Shown piece after piece: positions 26,059-35,600 of a DNA stretch of 64,000 nt. This DNA is from CAYMZZ01 sp047600605. Its GTDB lineage: Bacteria > Bacteroidota > Bacteroidia > Chitinophagales > Chitinophagaceae. Under the pieces are notes generated by a model. The model searched no databases, was not told the DNA's origin, and saw only the letters and a list, made by a program, of their open reading frames with translations. The DNA lies in contig JASGKK010000001.1 of assembly GCA_047600605.1 (NCBI GenBank), forward strand, positions 1,240,001 through 1,304,000. The letters run 5' to 3'. Every line of letters starts with the position of its first letter. Positions within the stretch are counted from its first letter, which is position 1. A program made the position numbers and the translations under genes.

Positions 26059-27321
26059 GTGAAGCATACACTACTTTTGATTTCAGTGCCTGCCCCCAAA
26101 CATACATCACGCTGCCTCCGGCTGCTGCTTGCCGGCCTTCTGTACCTACTGCCCGCCATGCTGTGGGCCCAGGACACTATCCAGCTTGAGTATACCGATA
26201 TCAGCCAGATCCACCTCGAAGAGTCATCGAGGAAAATGCGGAAAAAGATCGCTTCGGCCTATATCGGACCGGAAGATTCGCTGCCGGTAGTATTTCAGCA
26301 ATTGAAGTTTACAAAAGGAGTGGTGCATCCTATTTACATCCCTTCTGATCATGTCACTAAAAAGATCGCTGTCCGTTTCAACCTTTGCAACACAGCCGAC
26401 ACTGCTCAATCGGTCTGGTTTTTTCCGGGGCTGTACTTCTGGAAAGTAAATATGTACAAGCTGCAGGACAATGGACAACTGGAGCAACTGCCTTCCATCC
26501 TGCCCAGGGAACCTGCAGAGATCAGTTACCGCAGACTCACCCTGCAGCCGCATGACTCCTGTGTTATCGTGGCCGAACTGACGCAGGTGCGTACCCACCT
26601 CAATGGATTAAGGCCGCGTCTTATTCATCCGGAATACCTGCAGGCTGCCGTTATCTCGCTGGACAACTCCAATATTGAATCGAAAGTATTCACTTACGTT
26701 TTCTGCGGACTGCTGATGATGATGATCCTCTTTTCGCTGGCTAATTATTTCATGAGCCGCAATGCAGAATTCCTTTACTATGCCGGTTATGCTTTCTTTC
26801 TGGGCCTCATGCTTTTTATCAAAGGCATTTACAGTTATCATAGCAGCCATTTCGGTTTCTTCCAGGAAGGATACCTTGATTTTATCATGCAAAGCGTAGG
26901 TTGCCTGCTGTACATGCCCTTTATGCAAACCTATCTTGCTACACGCACGCGGCACCGCTTTCTGCATCGCCTGTACAATTTTGGCATGATCATGCTGGTG
27001 ACGAGTATGCTTGCTTTCACATTTGCCCATTATTTTACCTGGAACTTTGCGCTGGAAAATTATATTGAGAACATTGCCAAAGGGCTGCTGCTGATCATAA
27101 TCTTTATTTTCCTTGTTTACAGTATACGCCGCTGGGAAGACAGGCTGCTGCGTTACCTGTTTTGGGGTAATTTCTGTCTGTTCTTCTTCTCGCTGTTTTC
27201 GCTGCTGATGTTAACGGGCAATATCATTCCCCGCGATCTGCCGGCTGATTTTCAAAAGCTCCATCTTCTATTACGAACTGGGCATATTGCTCGAGCTGAT
27301 ATTTTTCCTGATGGGCCTTAA
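26059..27321 (+). CDS. 7TM-DISM sensor kinase, sensor part (frame-broken)
   Basis: Starts with GTG (MKHTLLLISV). After a signal-like stretch ending LWAQ comes a 7TMR-DISM extracellular beta domain (about 40-200; FNLCNTADTAQSVWFFPGLY), then seven membrane helices from VFTYVFCGLLMMMILFSLA to LFFFSLFSLLMLTGNII. The reading frame is lost at the A-run 27254-27257: after PADFQ the frame runs on into a short nonsense tail ending at 27321, while the natural continuation SSIFYYELGILLE is open one frame over. Together with the next entry this would be a roughly 650-residue histidine kinase sensing a small ligand at the membrane. Confidence 0.8.
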   Translation: MKHTLLLISVPAPKHTSRCLRLLLAGLLYLLPAMLWAQDTIQLEYTDISQIHLEESSRKMRKKIASAYIGPEDSLPVVFQQLKFTKGVVHPIYIPSDHVTKKIAVRFNLCNTADTAQSVWFFPGLYFWKVNMYKLQDNGQLEQLPSILPREPAEISYRRLTLQPHDSCVIVAELTQVRTHLNGLRPRLIHPEYLQAAVISLDNSNIESKVFTYVFCGLLMMMILFSLANYFMSRNAEFLYYAGYAFFLGLMLFIKGIYSYHSSHFGFFQEGYLDFIMQSVGCLLYMPFMQTYLATRTRHRFLHRLYNFGMIMLVTSMLAFTFAHYFTWNFALENYIENIAKGLLLIIIFIFLVYSIRRWEDRLLRYLFWGNFCLFFFSLFSLLMLTGNIIPRDLPADFQKLHLLLRTGHIARADIFPDGP

Positions 27322-28018
27322 CTACAAAAACCGCCAGCAACTCATTGCGCAGGCTCAGGAACGGGAGCGGCTCAAAGCAGAAAACCTGATGAATGAATAT
27401 GAAAGAGAGATTGCAGTATACAAAGGTCAGCAGGAGGAACGGGAACGCATATCGGCCGATATGCATGATGAATTAGGCTCAGGTATGACGGCGATCCGCC
27501 TTATGAGTGAGATTGCCCGCAATAAAATGAAGGAAAGCACGCCGATCGAAATCGAAAAAATATCCCGTTCAGCTGATGAAGTGCTCAATAAAATGAATGC
27601 GATCATCTGGAGTATGAACAGTGGCAACGACAGCGTAGACAACCTGGTATCTTATATCCGCAGCTATGCGCTGGAGTATTTTGAAAGCACTCCTATCACC
27701 TGCCGCATCTTTACACCGGAGAATATTTCGGAACGTGAACTTTCGGGCGACAAACGCCGTAATCTTTTCCTTTGCGTAAAGGAAACGCTCAACAATGCCC
27801 TCAAGCACTCTAAGGCCAGCGAGATCCGTATTTATTTTATGACAGATGATATACTCACCATTAAAATAGCCGACAATGGTGTAGGTATCGACCTGCAGAA
27901 GATCCGCAAATTCGGAAACGGCCTGAAGAATATTGCCAAACGTATGGAAAGTATAGGAGGCAGTTACCAGATAGAGAATAATAATGGAACCGTGACTACG
28001 CTGAGATTACCTCTTTAG
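27287..28018 (+). CDS. 7TM-DISM sensor kinase, histidine-kinase part (frame-broken)
   Basis: The frame is open well upstream of the nominal TTG start, up to the frame break near 27254. It begins with the last membrane helix (ELIFFLMGLN), a coiled coil rich in Glu/Arg (QAQERERLKAENLMNEYERE), then the HisKA_3-type phospho-acceptor box ERERISADMHDELGSG, and an ATP-binding domain with N box ETLNNALKHS, G1 DNGVGID and G2 FGNGLKNIAKRME. Such kinases normally pair with LytTR or LuxR-type regulators. The orphan LuxR regulator at 57944-58561 is one possible partner; that is speculation. Confidence 0.82.
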   Translation: MLELIFFLMGLNYKNRQQLIAQAQERERLKAENLMNEYEREIAVYKGQQEERERISADMHDELGSGMTAIRLMSEIARNKMKESTPIEIEKISRSADEVLNKMNAIIWSMNSGNDSVDNLVSYIRSYALEYFESTPITCRIFTPENISERELSGDKRRNLFLCVKETLNNALKHSKASEIRIYFMTDDILTIKIADNGVGIDLQKIRKFGNGLKNIAKRMESIGGSYQIENNNGTVTTLRLPL

Positions 28019-28112
28019 TGGTCAGTGATCGGTGGTCGGTGGCTAGTGGCTAGTGGCTAGTGAACAGTAGAACTTTAAAACCCTTTATACCCTTTATACT
28101 TTTATACTTCTA
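28018..28112. repeat. Word-repeat cluster (7-base and 9-base words)
   Basis: Starts right at the kinase stop with GGTCAGT/GATCGGT words, then GGCTAGT three times, then CCTTTATAC words at 28080-28110. It ends close to the DUF423 stop. Confidence 0.75.
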
Positions 28113-28486
28113 ACTCCTGCTGCAAGACATACCCATCCTGCAATAAAGCACACGCCACCTATTGGAGTAATGGCGCCTAACCCACTCAGGCCTACCGTAT
28201 CAGTGGCTTTGAATGCGGTGAGCAAATAGAGGGAGCCTGAAAACAGCAGTATACCGGCCAGGAAACACCAGGCAGCGCGTTTTATCCATACAGCAGGCAG
28301 GCGTTCGGCAATCAATCCTGCCAGTAAAAGTGCCAGTGCGTGATACATCTGATATCTTACTCCGGTTTCAAACGTAGCAACCGTTTCGGGAGGCACCAGT
28401 TCTTTTAATTTGTGAGCGCCAAAGGCGCCGAGGGCCACAGCGAGTCCGGCCAGGATCGCTCCCCAGGTAAGAAAACGTTTATGCAT
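28094..28486 (-). CDS. DUF423 membrane protein
   Basis: 130 residues, start ATG at 28486 (MHKRFLTWGAILAGLAVALGAFGAHKL), which overlaps the aroK stop by 8 bases. Four hydrophobic helices. GAFGAHKL, FETGVRYQMYHALALLLAG, LFSGSLYLL and GAITPIGGVCFIAGW are the DUF423 hallmarks (YgdD-like inner-membrane proteins). The function is unknown. It is co-transcribed with aroK. Confidence 0.88.
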   Translation of the reverse strand: MHKRFLTWGAILAGLAVALGAFGAHKLKELVPPETVATFETGVRYQMYHALALLLAGLIAERLPAVWIKRAAWCFLAGILLFSGSLYLLTAFKATDTVGLSGLGAITPIGGVCFIAGWVCLAAGVRSIKV

Positions 28487-28985
28487 GGAATATCTTTTCG
28501 ATAAACTGATCGAGACCGATATTCTCATCTTCGATTATCACATCGGCCTGCTCGTAATAAATTTTTCTGTCGGCAAACTTGCGGCTGATGAAGCCACGTA
28601 GCTGTTCATCGCTCAGATCGCGCAGCAAAGGGCGGGCCTCACGTTCCTTCAGCAAACGTTCAAACAGGATTTCGACAGGCGTATTGAGCCAGATGGTAGT
28701 ACCTGCCTGATTCATGTATTCAATATTATTAAAGAAACAGGGAGTACCTCCGCCACAGGCCATCACAAAAGACTGATGGCTTTCTGTCATGATATGCAGT
28801 ACTTCTTTTTCCCTGATACGGAAATATTCTTCGCCATGCTGCTCAAATATCTCATTGATGCTTTTGCCTTCGGCATTCACCACCTGCTCATCGAGATCAA
28901 AGAAATGAATCCCGAGTTTTTTTCCCAGGCGGTGCCCCCAGTATGATTTACCGGAGCCCATAAAGCCAATGAGAAATATTTTCAT
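28479..28985 (-). CDS. aroK: Shikimate kinase
   Basis: 168 residues. It phosphorylates shikimate in aromatic amino-acid synthesis. P-loop GFMGSGKS (7-14), the DLD substrate motif around D30-D32, R58 in YFRIREKEV, and the shikimate-binding GGG in VMACGGGTP. Full length. It lies 15 bases after the glutaryl-CoA dehydrogenase stop and overlaps DUF423 by 8, so three genes form one unit although their roles differ. Confidence 0.95.
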   Translation of the reverse strand: MKIFLIGFMGSGKSYWGHRLGKKLGIHFFDLDEQVVNAEGKSINEIFEQHGEEYFRIREKEVLHIMTESHQSFVMACGGGTPCFFNNIEYMNQAGTTIWLNTPVEILFERLLKEREARPLLRDLSDEQLRGFISRKFADRKIYYEQADVIIEDENIGLDQFIEKIFHA

Positions 28986-29000
28986 AGCGGGTACTGTTGT

Positions 29001-30185
29001 TTATTTGAATGCGTTGAAGCCGGTAATATCCATACCGGTGATCAGCAGGTGTACATCGTGAGTGCCTTCATATGTGATCACACTTTCGAGGTTCATCATA
29101 TGACGCATCACCGGATATTCACCAGTGATACCCATACCACCGAGCATCTGGCGGGCATCGCGGCAGATATTGGTAGCCACCTCACAGGCATTACGTTTGG
29201 CCATACTTACCTGCTGTGCTGTAGCCCGGCCCTGATCCATCAATACACCCAGGCGCCAGTTGAGCAATTGCGCTTTTGTGATCTCGGTCAGCATTTCGGC
29301 CAGTTTTTTCTGTTGCAGCTGAAATGCACCGATGGGTTTACCAAACTGTACACGCTCCTGCGAATAGCGAACAGCTGTATCATAACAATCCATGGCGGCA
29401 CCGATAGCGCCCCAGGCGATACCATAGCGGGCCTTGGTGAGACATCCCAGCGGGCCTTTCAGGCCTTTTACATTGGGAAAAATATTTTCTTTCGGCACTT
29501 TTACATTATCAAAAACCAGCTCACCGGTAGCAGATGCACGCAGGCTCCATTTGCCATGTGTGGTCGGTGTGCTGAATCCTTCCATACCGCGCTCTACGAT
29601 CAATCCGTGTACTTCACCTGCTTCATTTTTGGCCCATACCACGGCTACCTGTGCAAAGGGTGCATTACTGATCCACATCTTTGCTCCGTTGAGGATCACA
29701 TGATCGCCCGCATCCTTGAAATTGGTGAGCATGCTGCTGGGGTCTGAACCGTGATTGGGTTCTGTGAGACCAAAACAGCCCAGCCATTCGCCGCTGCCGA
29801 GTTTGGGCAGGTATTTACGGCGTTGCTCTTCGCTGCCATAAGCGTAGATAGGGTACATAACCAGTGAACCCTGCACAGAAGCAGTGCTACGTACGCCACT
29901 ATCACCGCGCTCCAGTTCCTGCATCATAAGACCATACGATACATAATCCAGTCCGCCACCGCCGTACTCCAGTGGTACAGTAGGGCCAAAACAGCCCAGA
30001 TCACCCAGTTGCTTTACGATATGCTGGGGAAACTCGGCTTTTTGGGCATACTCTTCAATAATAGGGCTGATCTCTTTTTTCACGTAGTTACGAACAGACT
30101 CCCGGATAAGCCGTTGCTCTTCGGTGAGTAATTCATCCAGTTGAAAATAATCAGGGCTTACAAAGAGGTCGGTGCGGGCTGCCAT
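29001..30185 (-). CDS. gcdH: Glutaryl-CoA dehydrogenase-type acyl-CoA dehydrogenase
   Basis: 394 residues. Acyl-CoA dehydrogenase fold with the GCDH-specific stretches RGDSGVRSTASVQGSLVMYP and WLGCFGLTEPNHGSDPSSM, and the catalytic Glu373 in ITYEGTHDVH near the end. The flavoenzyme would convert glutaryl-CoA to crotonyl-CoA in lysine/tryptophan breakdown. A tryptophan-pathway gene, kynureninase, lies 7 kb away, but no operon link exists. First gene of the gcdH-aroK-DUF423 unit. Confidence 0.9.
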   Translation of the reverse strand: MAARTDLFVSPDYFQLDELLTEEQRLIRESVRNYVKKEISPIIEEYAQKAEFPQHIVKQLGDLGCFGPTVPLEYGGGGLDYVSYGLMMQELERGDSGVRSTASVQGSLVMYPIYAYGSEEQRRKYLPKLGSGEWLGCFGLTEPNHGSDPSSMLTNFKDAGDHVILNGAKMWISNAPFAQVAVVWAKNEAGEVHGLIVERGMEGFSTPTTHGKWSLRASATGELVFDNVKVPKENIFPNVKGLKGPLGCLTKARYGIAWGAIGAAMDCYDTAVRYSQERVQFGKPIGAFQLQQKKLAEMLTEITKAQLLNWRLGVLMDQGRATAQQVSMAKRNACEVATNICRDARQMLGGMGITGEYPVMRHMMNLESVITYEGTHDVHLLITGMDITGFNAFK

Positions 30186-30242
30186 AGTGCAATCATTTAA
30201 TTAAACCAGCCGCGGCTGATGATTGATACCGGGCTGTGGCCG

Positions 30243-30250
30243 CAAAGGTA
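30243..30250 (-). promoter_or_regulatory. -7 box TACCTTTG of the gcdH operon
   Basis: Exact TAnnTTTG on the minus strand, 57 bases before the gcdH ATG. No good -33 match; the DNA upstream is word-repeat. Confidence 0.5.
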
Positions 30251-30262
30251 AGGCAAATTAGG

Positions 30263-30396
30263 AGGTATAAAAGTTTAAGGGTTTAAAAGTGTAAAGGTTT
30301 GAAAGTTTAAAGGGTATAAAGAGTTTAAGAGGTTTAAAGGGCCTTTTAAACCTCAACTGTCCACTGACCACTGTTCCCTGACCACTGATCACTATT
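30263..30396. repeat. Word-repeat cluster (9-base TTTAAAGGG words, then 7-base CCACTGA words)
   Basis: 30265-30350 holds GTATAAAAG/GTTTAAGGG/GTTTAAAAG type words and a 10-base hairpin (GAGGTTTAAA / TTTAAACCTC). 30358-30394 holds CCACTGACCACTG words. No gene in 30186-30458. Confidence 0.75.
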
Positions 30397-30399
30397 AAT

Positions 30400-30430
30400 C
30401 AAAAAGCCGCTTCCCATAAAGGAAAGCGGC
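30400..30430 (-). terminator. Rho-independent terminator of the Sus operon
   Basis: Minus strand stem GCCGCTTTCC pairs with GGGAAGCGGC (30421-30430 and 30406-30415), with a short loop and then five T. It follows the last lipoprotein gene by about 30 bases. Confidence 0.88.
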
Positions 30431-30458
30431 CCTGATAATGCAGGCAGTACACTTCTGT

Positions 30459-31106
30459 TTATTGCTTTACAAAAGTGCGTGTGCCCGTGCCGTAGTAGGG
30501 ATTGTTGATAATCCGCCATGAAGCGCCTGTGCTGGTGAATACGATATCTGCAAATTCGATATCGCCTACCAGGTCATTGGGTTGCGGCGGACCTGCAAAT
30601 GTGTTGGCTGCTGTTTCAATAAAATAAACTTTTACACCTGTATGTGCGCCGGTGGCTCCGCCCGGATTCTGCACCTGGTAAAAGCCGGGAAGCAGGCGGG
30701 TAACATATGCGTTCATGCCGGTAGCTTCCCGCAGGTAGGTACCACTGTAGTCAACGGTATTGCCCTGGTAGGCAACAGCTACAACACGGGTAGCCACTGT
30801 ATGAAAAATACCGCTGCCGCTTTCCTTTTCATATGTCACAAAATAAAGGCCGGGTACGGCGGGGTTCACCTCATTGGAAGAGGCCGCCAGCGCCTCTTCG
30901 GTACCATCTTCGGTAAAGTAGGTAGCTCCCTGATCGGTATAAGTACTGCCAGGTGCTATAGAGATCAGCGCATCACCCTTAAGCTCTATAACCGGCACTT
31001 TCAGTGTTTTGGAAACCCCTTTGGTAGTTTCTTTTTTGCACGAGCCCATTATTAGCAACAAAGCCAGAACAGGCAGGTACAGGTATCGTTTGCTGATTGT
31101 ATGCAT
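30459..31106 (-). CDS. Sus-operon surface lipoprotein (DUF5011/5012-like)
   Basis: 215 residues from the ATG at 31106, chosen for the lipoprotein signal (LLLIMGSC, Cys23). An Ig-like domain follows: VIELKGDALISIAPGSTYTD, then PGLYFVTYEKES, typical of DUF5011/5012 modules. A second beta domain (YSGTYLREATGMNAYVTRLL to WRIINNPYYG) resembles the C-terminal part of BT_2262-type lipoproteins. By position (17 bases after SusD) it is the SusE/F-like accessory glycan or peptide binder at the cell surface. The substrate is unknown. Confidence 0.8.
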   Translation of the reverse strand: MHTISKRYLYLPVLALLLIMGSCKKETTKGVSKTLKVPVIELKGDALISIAPGSTYTDQGATYFTEDGTEEALAASSNEVNPAVPGLYFVTYEKESGSGIFHTVATRVVAVAYQGNTVDYSGTYLREATGMNAYVTRLLPGFYQVQNPGGATGAHTGVKVYFIETAANTFAGPPQPNDLVGDIEFADIVFTSTGASWRIINNPYYGTGTRTFVKQ

Positions 31107-31123
31107 ACTGTTTTTTTTAGTAG

Positions 31124-32605
31124 TTAATTCTGTCCGGTTGTATTCACATCCCACCACAGCTTATCCGTTACCGTCTTTTGCGGTGGTGTATTGGGATTGC
31201 GTGTCACTTCTATATCGGGATAAAGAATACGTACGGGGAACTTATTGCCGATATTACTGGTTGCAGATATTTCAAAAATGTCGGGATAACCGGTACGGCG
31301 CCATTCCGTCCAACCCTCGAGATTTTGTGTACCATCCATGCTTATCCATTTCTGGCTGATGATGGCTTTCAGCTTATCCTCGGTACTGCCGGCTGCCGGA
31401 TAAGTCACTGATGCCTGGCCCAGGAATGTAGTGGCCTGTGCATTACTTAACTGCCAGTAAGCAAAAGACGCCTTGATACCATTCTCATACAATGTCTGTG
31501 CATTACCACTTCCCCATCCGCGCAGCACTGCTTCTGCCTGCAGAAAATAACTTTCAGCGGCACTCATCAGTATCACTGGTGCGGCGGCACCGCCATCGGG
31601 ACCACCTACAGCAGGGCCTGGTTTGGAATAGCTGCGGTCATTTTGCGTGCCGGGCAGATTGGGACCATTGCCCTGATCGATACCTGCATGATTGCCGGTA
31701 TTGGGCGCCGCTGTAGCCCGCTGATACAAAACATCCACACGCGGATCGTTTGAGTTTTCCATGTACTCCAGTGCTGTATTGCTGGCAATCAGGTTGGCTG
31801 ATGTAAGCGCCTGAAAGGTCATATAGAGCGGATGCTGATTGAATGTAGTTGTGGTGAAATGCATATCTGCATCGTCGCCCGTACCCAAAAACTGCGCACC
31901 GGCTGTATACATCGCCTGAATACCAGCCTGAGCTACGGAAGGACGTATGTATGCCTGACGGAGATAGATACGCAGCTTGAGTGTATTGGCAAACTTGTGC
32001 CAGGCACTCATATCACCCTGATAATACAGGTCATCGTTGCCCGGATGATCTGATGATGATTCATTGAGCAGTGCCAGACCATCATCTACCAGTTTGATAA
32101 GACCATCATACACCTGCTCCTGCGAATCAAAATTGGGAGTTGCATTCGAGGCATCCAGTGCCTGACTGAAAGGAATATCGCCATGCAGATCCGTGAGATA
32201 CTGATAAATATAAGCCTGCATAAACTTGCCGATAGCCGCATAGTTGTTGCGACCGGCAGCAGTAGCTTCATCAATGATATATTTCATATCCTCCAGCGGA
32301 CCTGAATACAGCGAATTCCAGGGCGTATTAAAATCAGTGCTGACAATTGCATACTGATCAATAGTACGGTACTGGCTGGCAGTAGGTCCCTGCGTCCAGT
32401 ACTGTCCCCACAGCCCGCCCAGGATCTGGTAACGGTTAGCCATATTATAGGCGGTATAACCCAGGGCTGATGGCAATACCAGGTCAATAGATGCCTGAGT
32501 CGAATTATTGGGGTCCGTATTTACGTCCAGTATTTTTTTGCAGGAGCTGAAAGGCGCCAGCATACCAGTCGTTACGGTTATCAGAAATATTATTCGTTTA
32601 AACAT
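31124..32605 (-). CDS. SusD/RagB family outer-membrane lipoprotein
   Basis: 493 residues with lipobox FSSC (Cys22). Belongs to the SusD-like_2 group: CKKILDVNTDPNNS, YQILGGLWGQYWTQGPTASQ, AYIYQYLTDLHGDIPFSQAL, MSAAESYFLQAEAVLRGWG, ISQKWISMDGTQNLEGWTEWRRTG at the end. It is the lid of the SusCD importer and captures the nutrient at the surface. Located 18 bases after susC. Confidence 0.95.
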   Translation of the reverse strand: MFKRIIFLITVTTGMLAPFSSCKKILDVNTDPNNSTQASIDLVLPSALGYTAYNMANRYQILGGLWGQYWTQGPTASQYRTIDQYAIVSTDFNTPWNSLYSGPLEDMKYIIDEATAAGRNNYAAIGKFMQAYIYQYLTDLHGDIPFSQALDASNATPNFDSQEQVYDGLIKLVDDGLALLNESSSDHPGNDDLYYQGDMSAWHKFANTLKLRIYLRQAYIRPSVAQAGIQAMYTAGAQFLGTGDDADMHFTTTTFNQHPLYMTFQALTSANLIASNTALEYMENSNDPRVDVLYQRATAAPNTGNHAGIDQGNGPNLPGTQNDRSYSKPGPAVGGPDGGAAAPVILMSAAESYFLQAEAVLRGWGSGNAQTLYENGIKASFAYWQLSNAQATTFLGQASVTYPAAGSTEDKLKAIISQKWISMDGTQNLEGWTEWRRTGYPDIFEISATSNIGNKFPVRILYPDIEVTRNPNTPPQKTVTDKLWWDVNTTGQN

Positions 32606-32623
32606 GTTGGGTCGTTTAAAATT

Positions 32624-35600
32624 TTAGAATACAATGCGCAGATTGGCACCGAAACTGCGTACAGAAGGAACGCTTCCATACTCATAGCCCTGTGCATTGC
32701 CTGTACCAAACGAGCTGGTTTCCGGATCAGAATAGGTATTCTCTTTGGGTGTCTTAAGCCAGAGATTACGACCTACCAGTCCTATCTGCATACCGCTGAT
32801 GAATTTTACTTTATTAAGCCACTGTTTGGGAATACGATAGCTCAGTGTTGCTTCACGCAGTTTGATAAAGCTGGCATCGAGCAGATTTTCGATTGCGTTG
32901 TTCGACACAAAATTGGTCCAGTAATCCTGTGCACTTTCTACCGGTATGGTATTGGCGATGTACTTGCCGCTTCCCGGATCCAGCACTGCACTATTGGGTA
33001 TTACAAAAGGTTCGCGGTCATTATACAACGTTTTGGGGTCTGTACCTACAAAAGTCTGAAGTGATTTGGTACGGCTGAAGAATAATCCGCCTTTGCGGCC
33101 ATCAAACAGCAGGGTAAGTGTAAAACCTTTATAGCTGAATGAATTGAAGAAGCTCGCAATATAATCAGGCAGATACGTACCATAGGTGCGTGCCTGCGGA
33201 TCTGCAACGGGATAGCCGGTAGCTTCATTCACCACTACCCGGCCCAGTGAATCACGCAGAAAACCACTGCCAAAAAACTGTCCATATGGTTTGCCTACCT
33301 GCGCCACTACAGTACCTCCATTGAAACCACCCGGCAGGGTGATGCTGGATGTACCCGGAGCAATCTTATCTACATTACTTTTGTTTTTAGAGAAAGTAAC
33401 GGTCGACTCCCAGGTAAAGTCTTTTGTACGCACAGGTATACCACGCAGCAGCAACTCCACTCCCCTGTTTGATACCTGGCCAATATTGGTCACACGAAAC
33501 GTATAACCTGTAGAGGCCGCAATAGGCAGTGTGATGATCTGATCGGTGGTCTTGTTGTGATAATAAGTAAAGTCAATACCCAACCGGTTATTAAGGAATG
33601 AAGCTTCCACACCTCCTTCATACGATGTGGTGAACTCAGGTGTAAGATTCGGGTTACCGATCGTAGCACCTACCGTAAAGCCGGGTATGCCATTGAAGGG
33701 GAATGTAAGCTGTGAGTTATTATATCCATCTGCTACTACGCCTGGTACAAAGTTGGACTGCAACAGGTATGGATTGGCATCATTACCCACGCGGGCCGCA
33801 CTGGCACGTACTTTACCATAACTGATCCATTTGGGCATGTTAAATGCTTCGCTGAAAACAAAGGACAGGTTAGTACTGGGATAGAAGAAACTGCGATTGT
33901 TGACAGGCAGTGTAGATGACCAGTCGTTACGTCCGGTAAGACCCAGGAATAAATAATCCTTAAATGCCAGGTTGATATCAGTATACACACCAAAGAGACG
34001 GCGTTTCTGATAGGTATTATCAGCTTCGGGCGGACCGCTCGTATTACCCAGGTTATACAATCCGGGAATGACCAGGTCATTGATCTTGCTGAGCTGATCA
34101 TTGGTAGTGCGCTCGCGGAAGTTGTGTCCCACCATGGCACGCAGCGACAGATCGCTGGTCAGTTTGAACCGGCCTGACACGGTCAGATCACTGGTTAGCT
34201 CACGGATACTGATAGCCTCTTCTGAATAGCTGCCGGGAAATTCATTGCCGTGGTTCTGATTATTGGGATCAGGTATCACCCGTTTGGAAACAATTTGTTT
34301 GCGGCCATCATTGATCACATCTGTACCAATACGGTACACCACATCGAGCCAGCTCACCGGTTTGTAGGTAAACTCCACATTTCCCAATACACGGTCTACA
34401 ATACTCCGGTAAGAATCTTCGCCCAGGAAGTACCAGGGATTGACTGTATAGGCTCCGTAATAACCGGAGAGCGTGTTGAATTTATTGTTTTTATAATCCT
34501 TCAGATCGAGCAGTGAAATATCGCGCGGGGTCTGCAACACCTGATCATAGGGCGATGCCCCCTGTCCCTGTACAGAAAGGTCTCCCACACCACGGATATA
34601 GTTTATCGTGGCACTGGAGCTGAGCTTGGACGAAAGCTCTGCTGTACCGGTAAAACGGAGTGACGTGCGTTTATACTCGGTACCCGGCATAATACCTTTT
34701 TGTATCAGCTGGTTGGCAGAGAGATAATAGCTGTTGCGATCATTATTCTGCGAAAGCGACAGACCGGTATTGGATACCTGTCCGATATCGAAAAATTCTT
34801 TTACGTTATTGGGCAGACCTACATAAGGTTTTACCTGCTGCTCTCCGTCAACCACCTGTCCCCAGGGTTTGAGTTTGCCATCAAAGCGCGGCCCCCAGCT
34901 AAAGTTTTCACGCAGGTCTGTTTCTTTGTTACCTCCCTGCCCATACTCATTCTGATATTTGGGTACACGCAATATCTGTTCGAGCGAATAAGAAGTATTG
35001 AATACTACTTCCGTTTTCTTATTTCCCAATCGTTTGCCGCTCTTGGTAGTGATGATCAATGCGCCGTTGGCTGCACGGCTGCCATAAAGGGCAGCGGCAG
35101 CAGGGCCTTTCAGCACCGTTACCGATTCCACATCTTCGGGGTTGATATCGTTACCACGGTTACCGGCATCTACCTGATTGTTAAGATTATCACCCGGGTC
35201 AATCTGCGAGTTATTGATCGGAATACCATCCACTACGATCAATGCCTGGTTATTGCCCAGCAGCGATGTACCTCCACGAAATACGATACGGGTAGAGCTG
35301 CCCACACCGCCTGAACTGCTGGTGATATTCACCCCCGCTACTTTTCCCTGCAGTGAGTTAAGTACACTACGATCGCGCGCACGTGTAAGTTCTTCATTCT
35401 TAATTGTGGGTGCCGAGTAACCCAGTGTTTTCGCCTCCCGGCGAATACCTGCTGCGGTCACAATCACTTCATTCATTTCGCGCGCTTCCACCGTCAGCTG
35501 AATAGCAATATTATTGTCGGAACCTACTGTCACCTCTTTGCGCTGATAACCTACCGATGTAAGTATCAGCACATTACCGGGTGATGCAGCGATAGTAAAA

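Noticed and set aside
25944..26177. Longer ftsK starts (ATG 25970 or upstream)
   Set aside because: They would place the start codon before or inside the -7 box at 25949-25956; the extra residues look non-coding.
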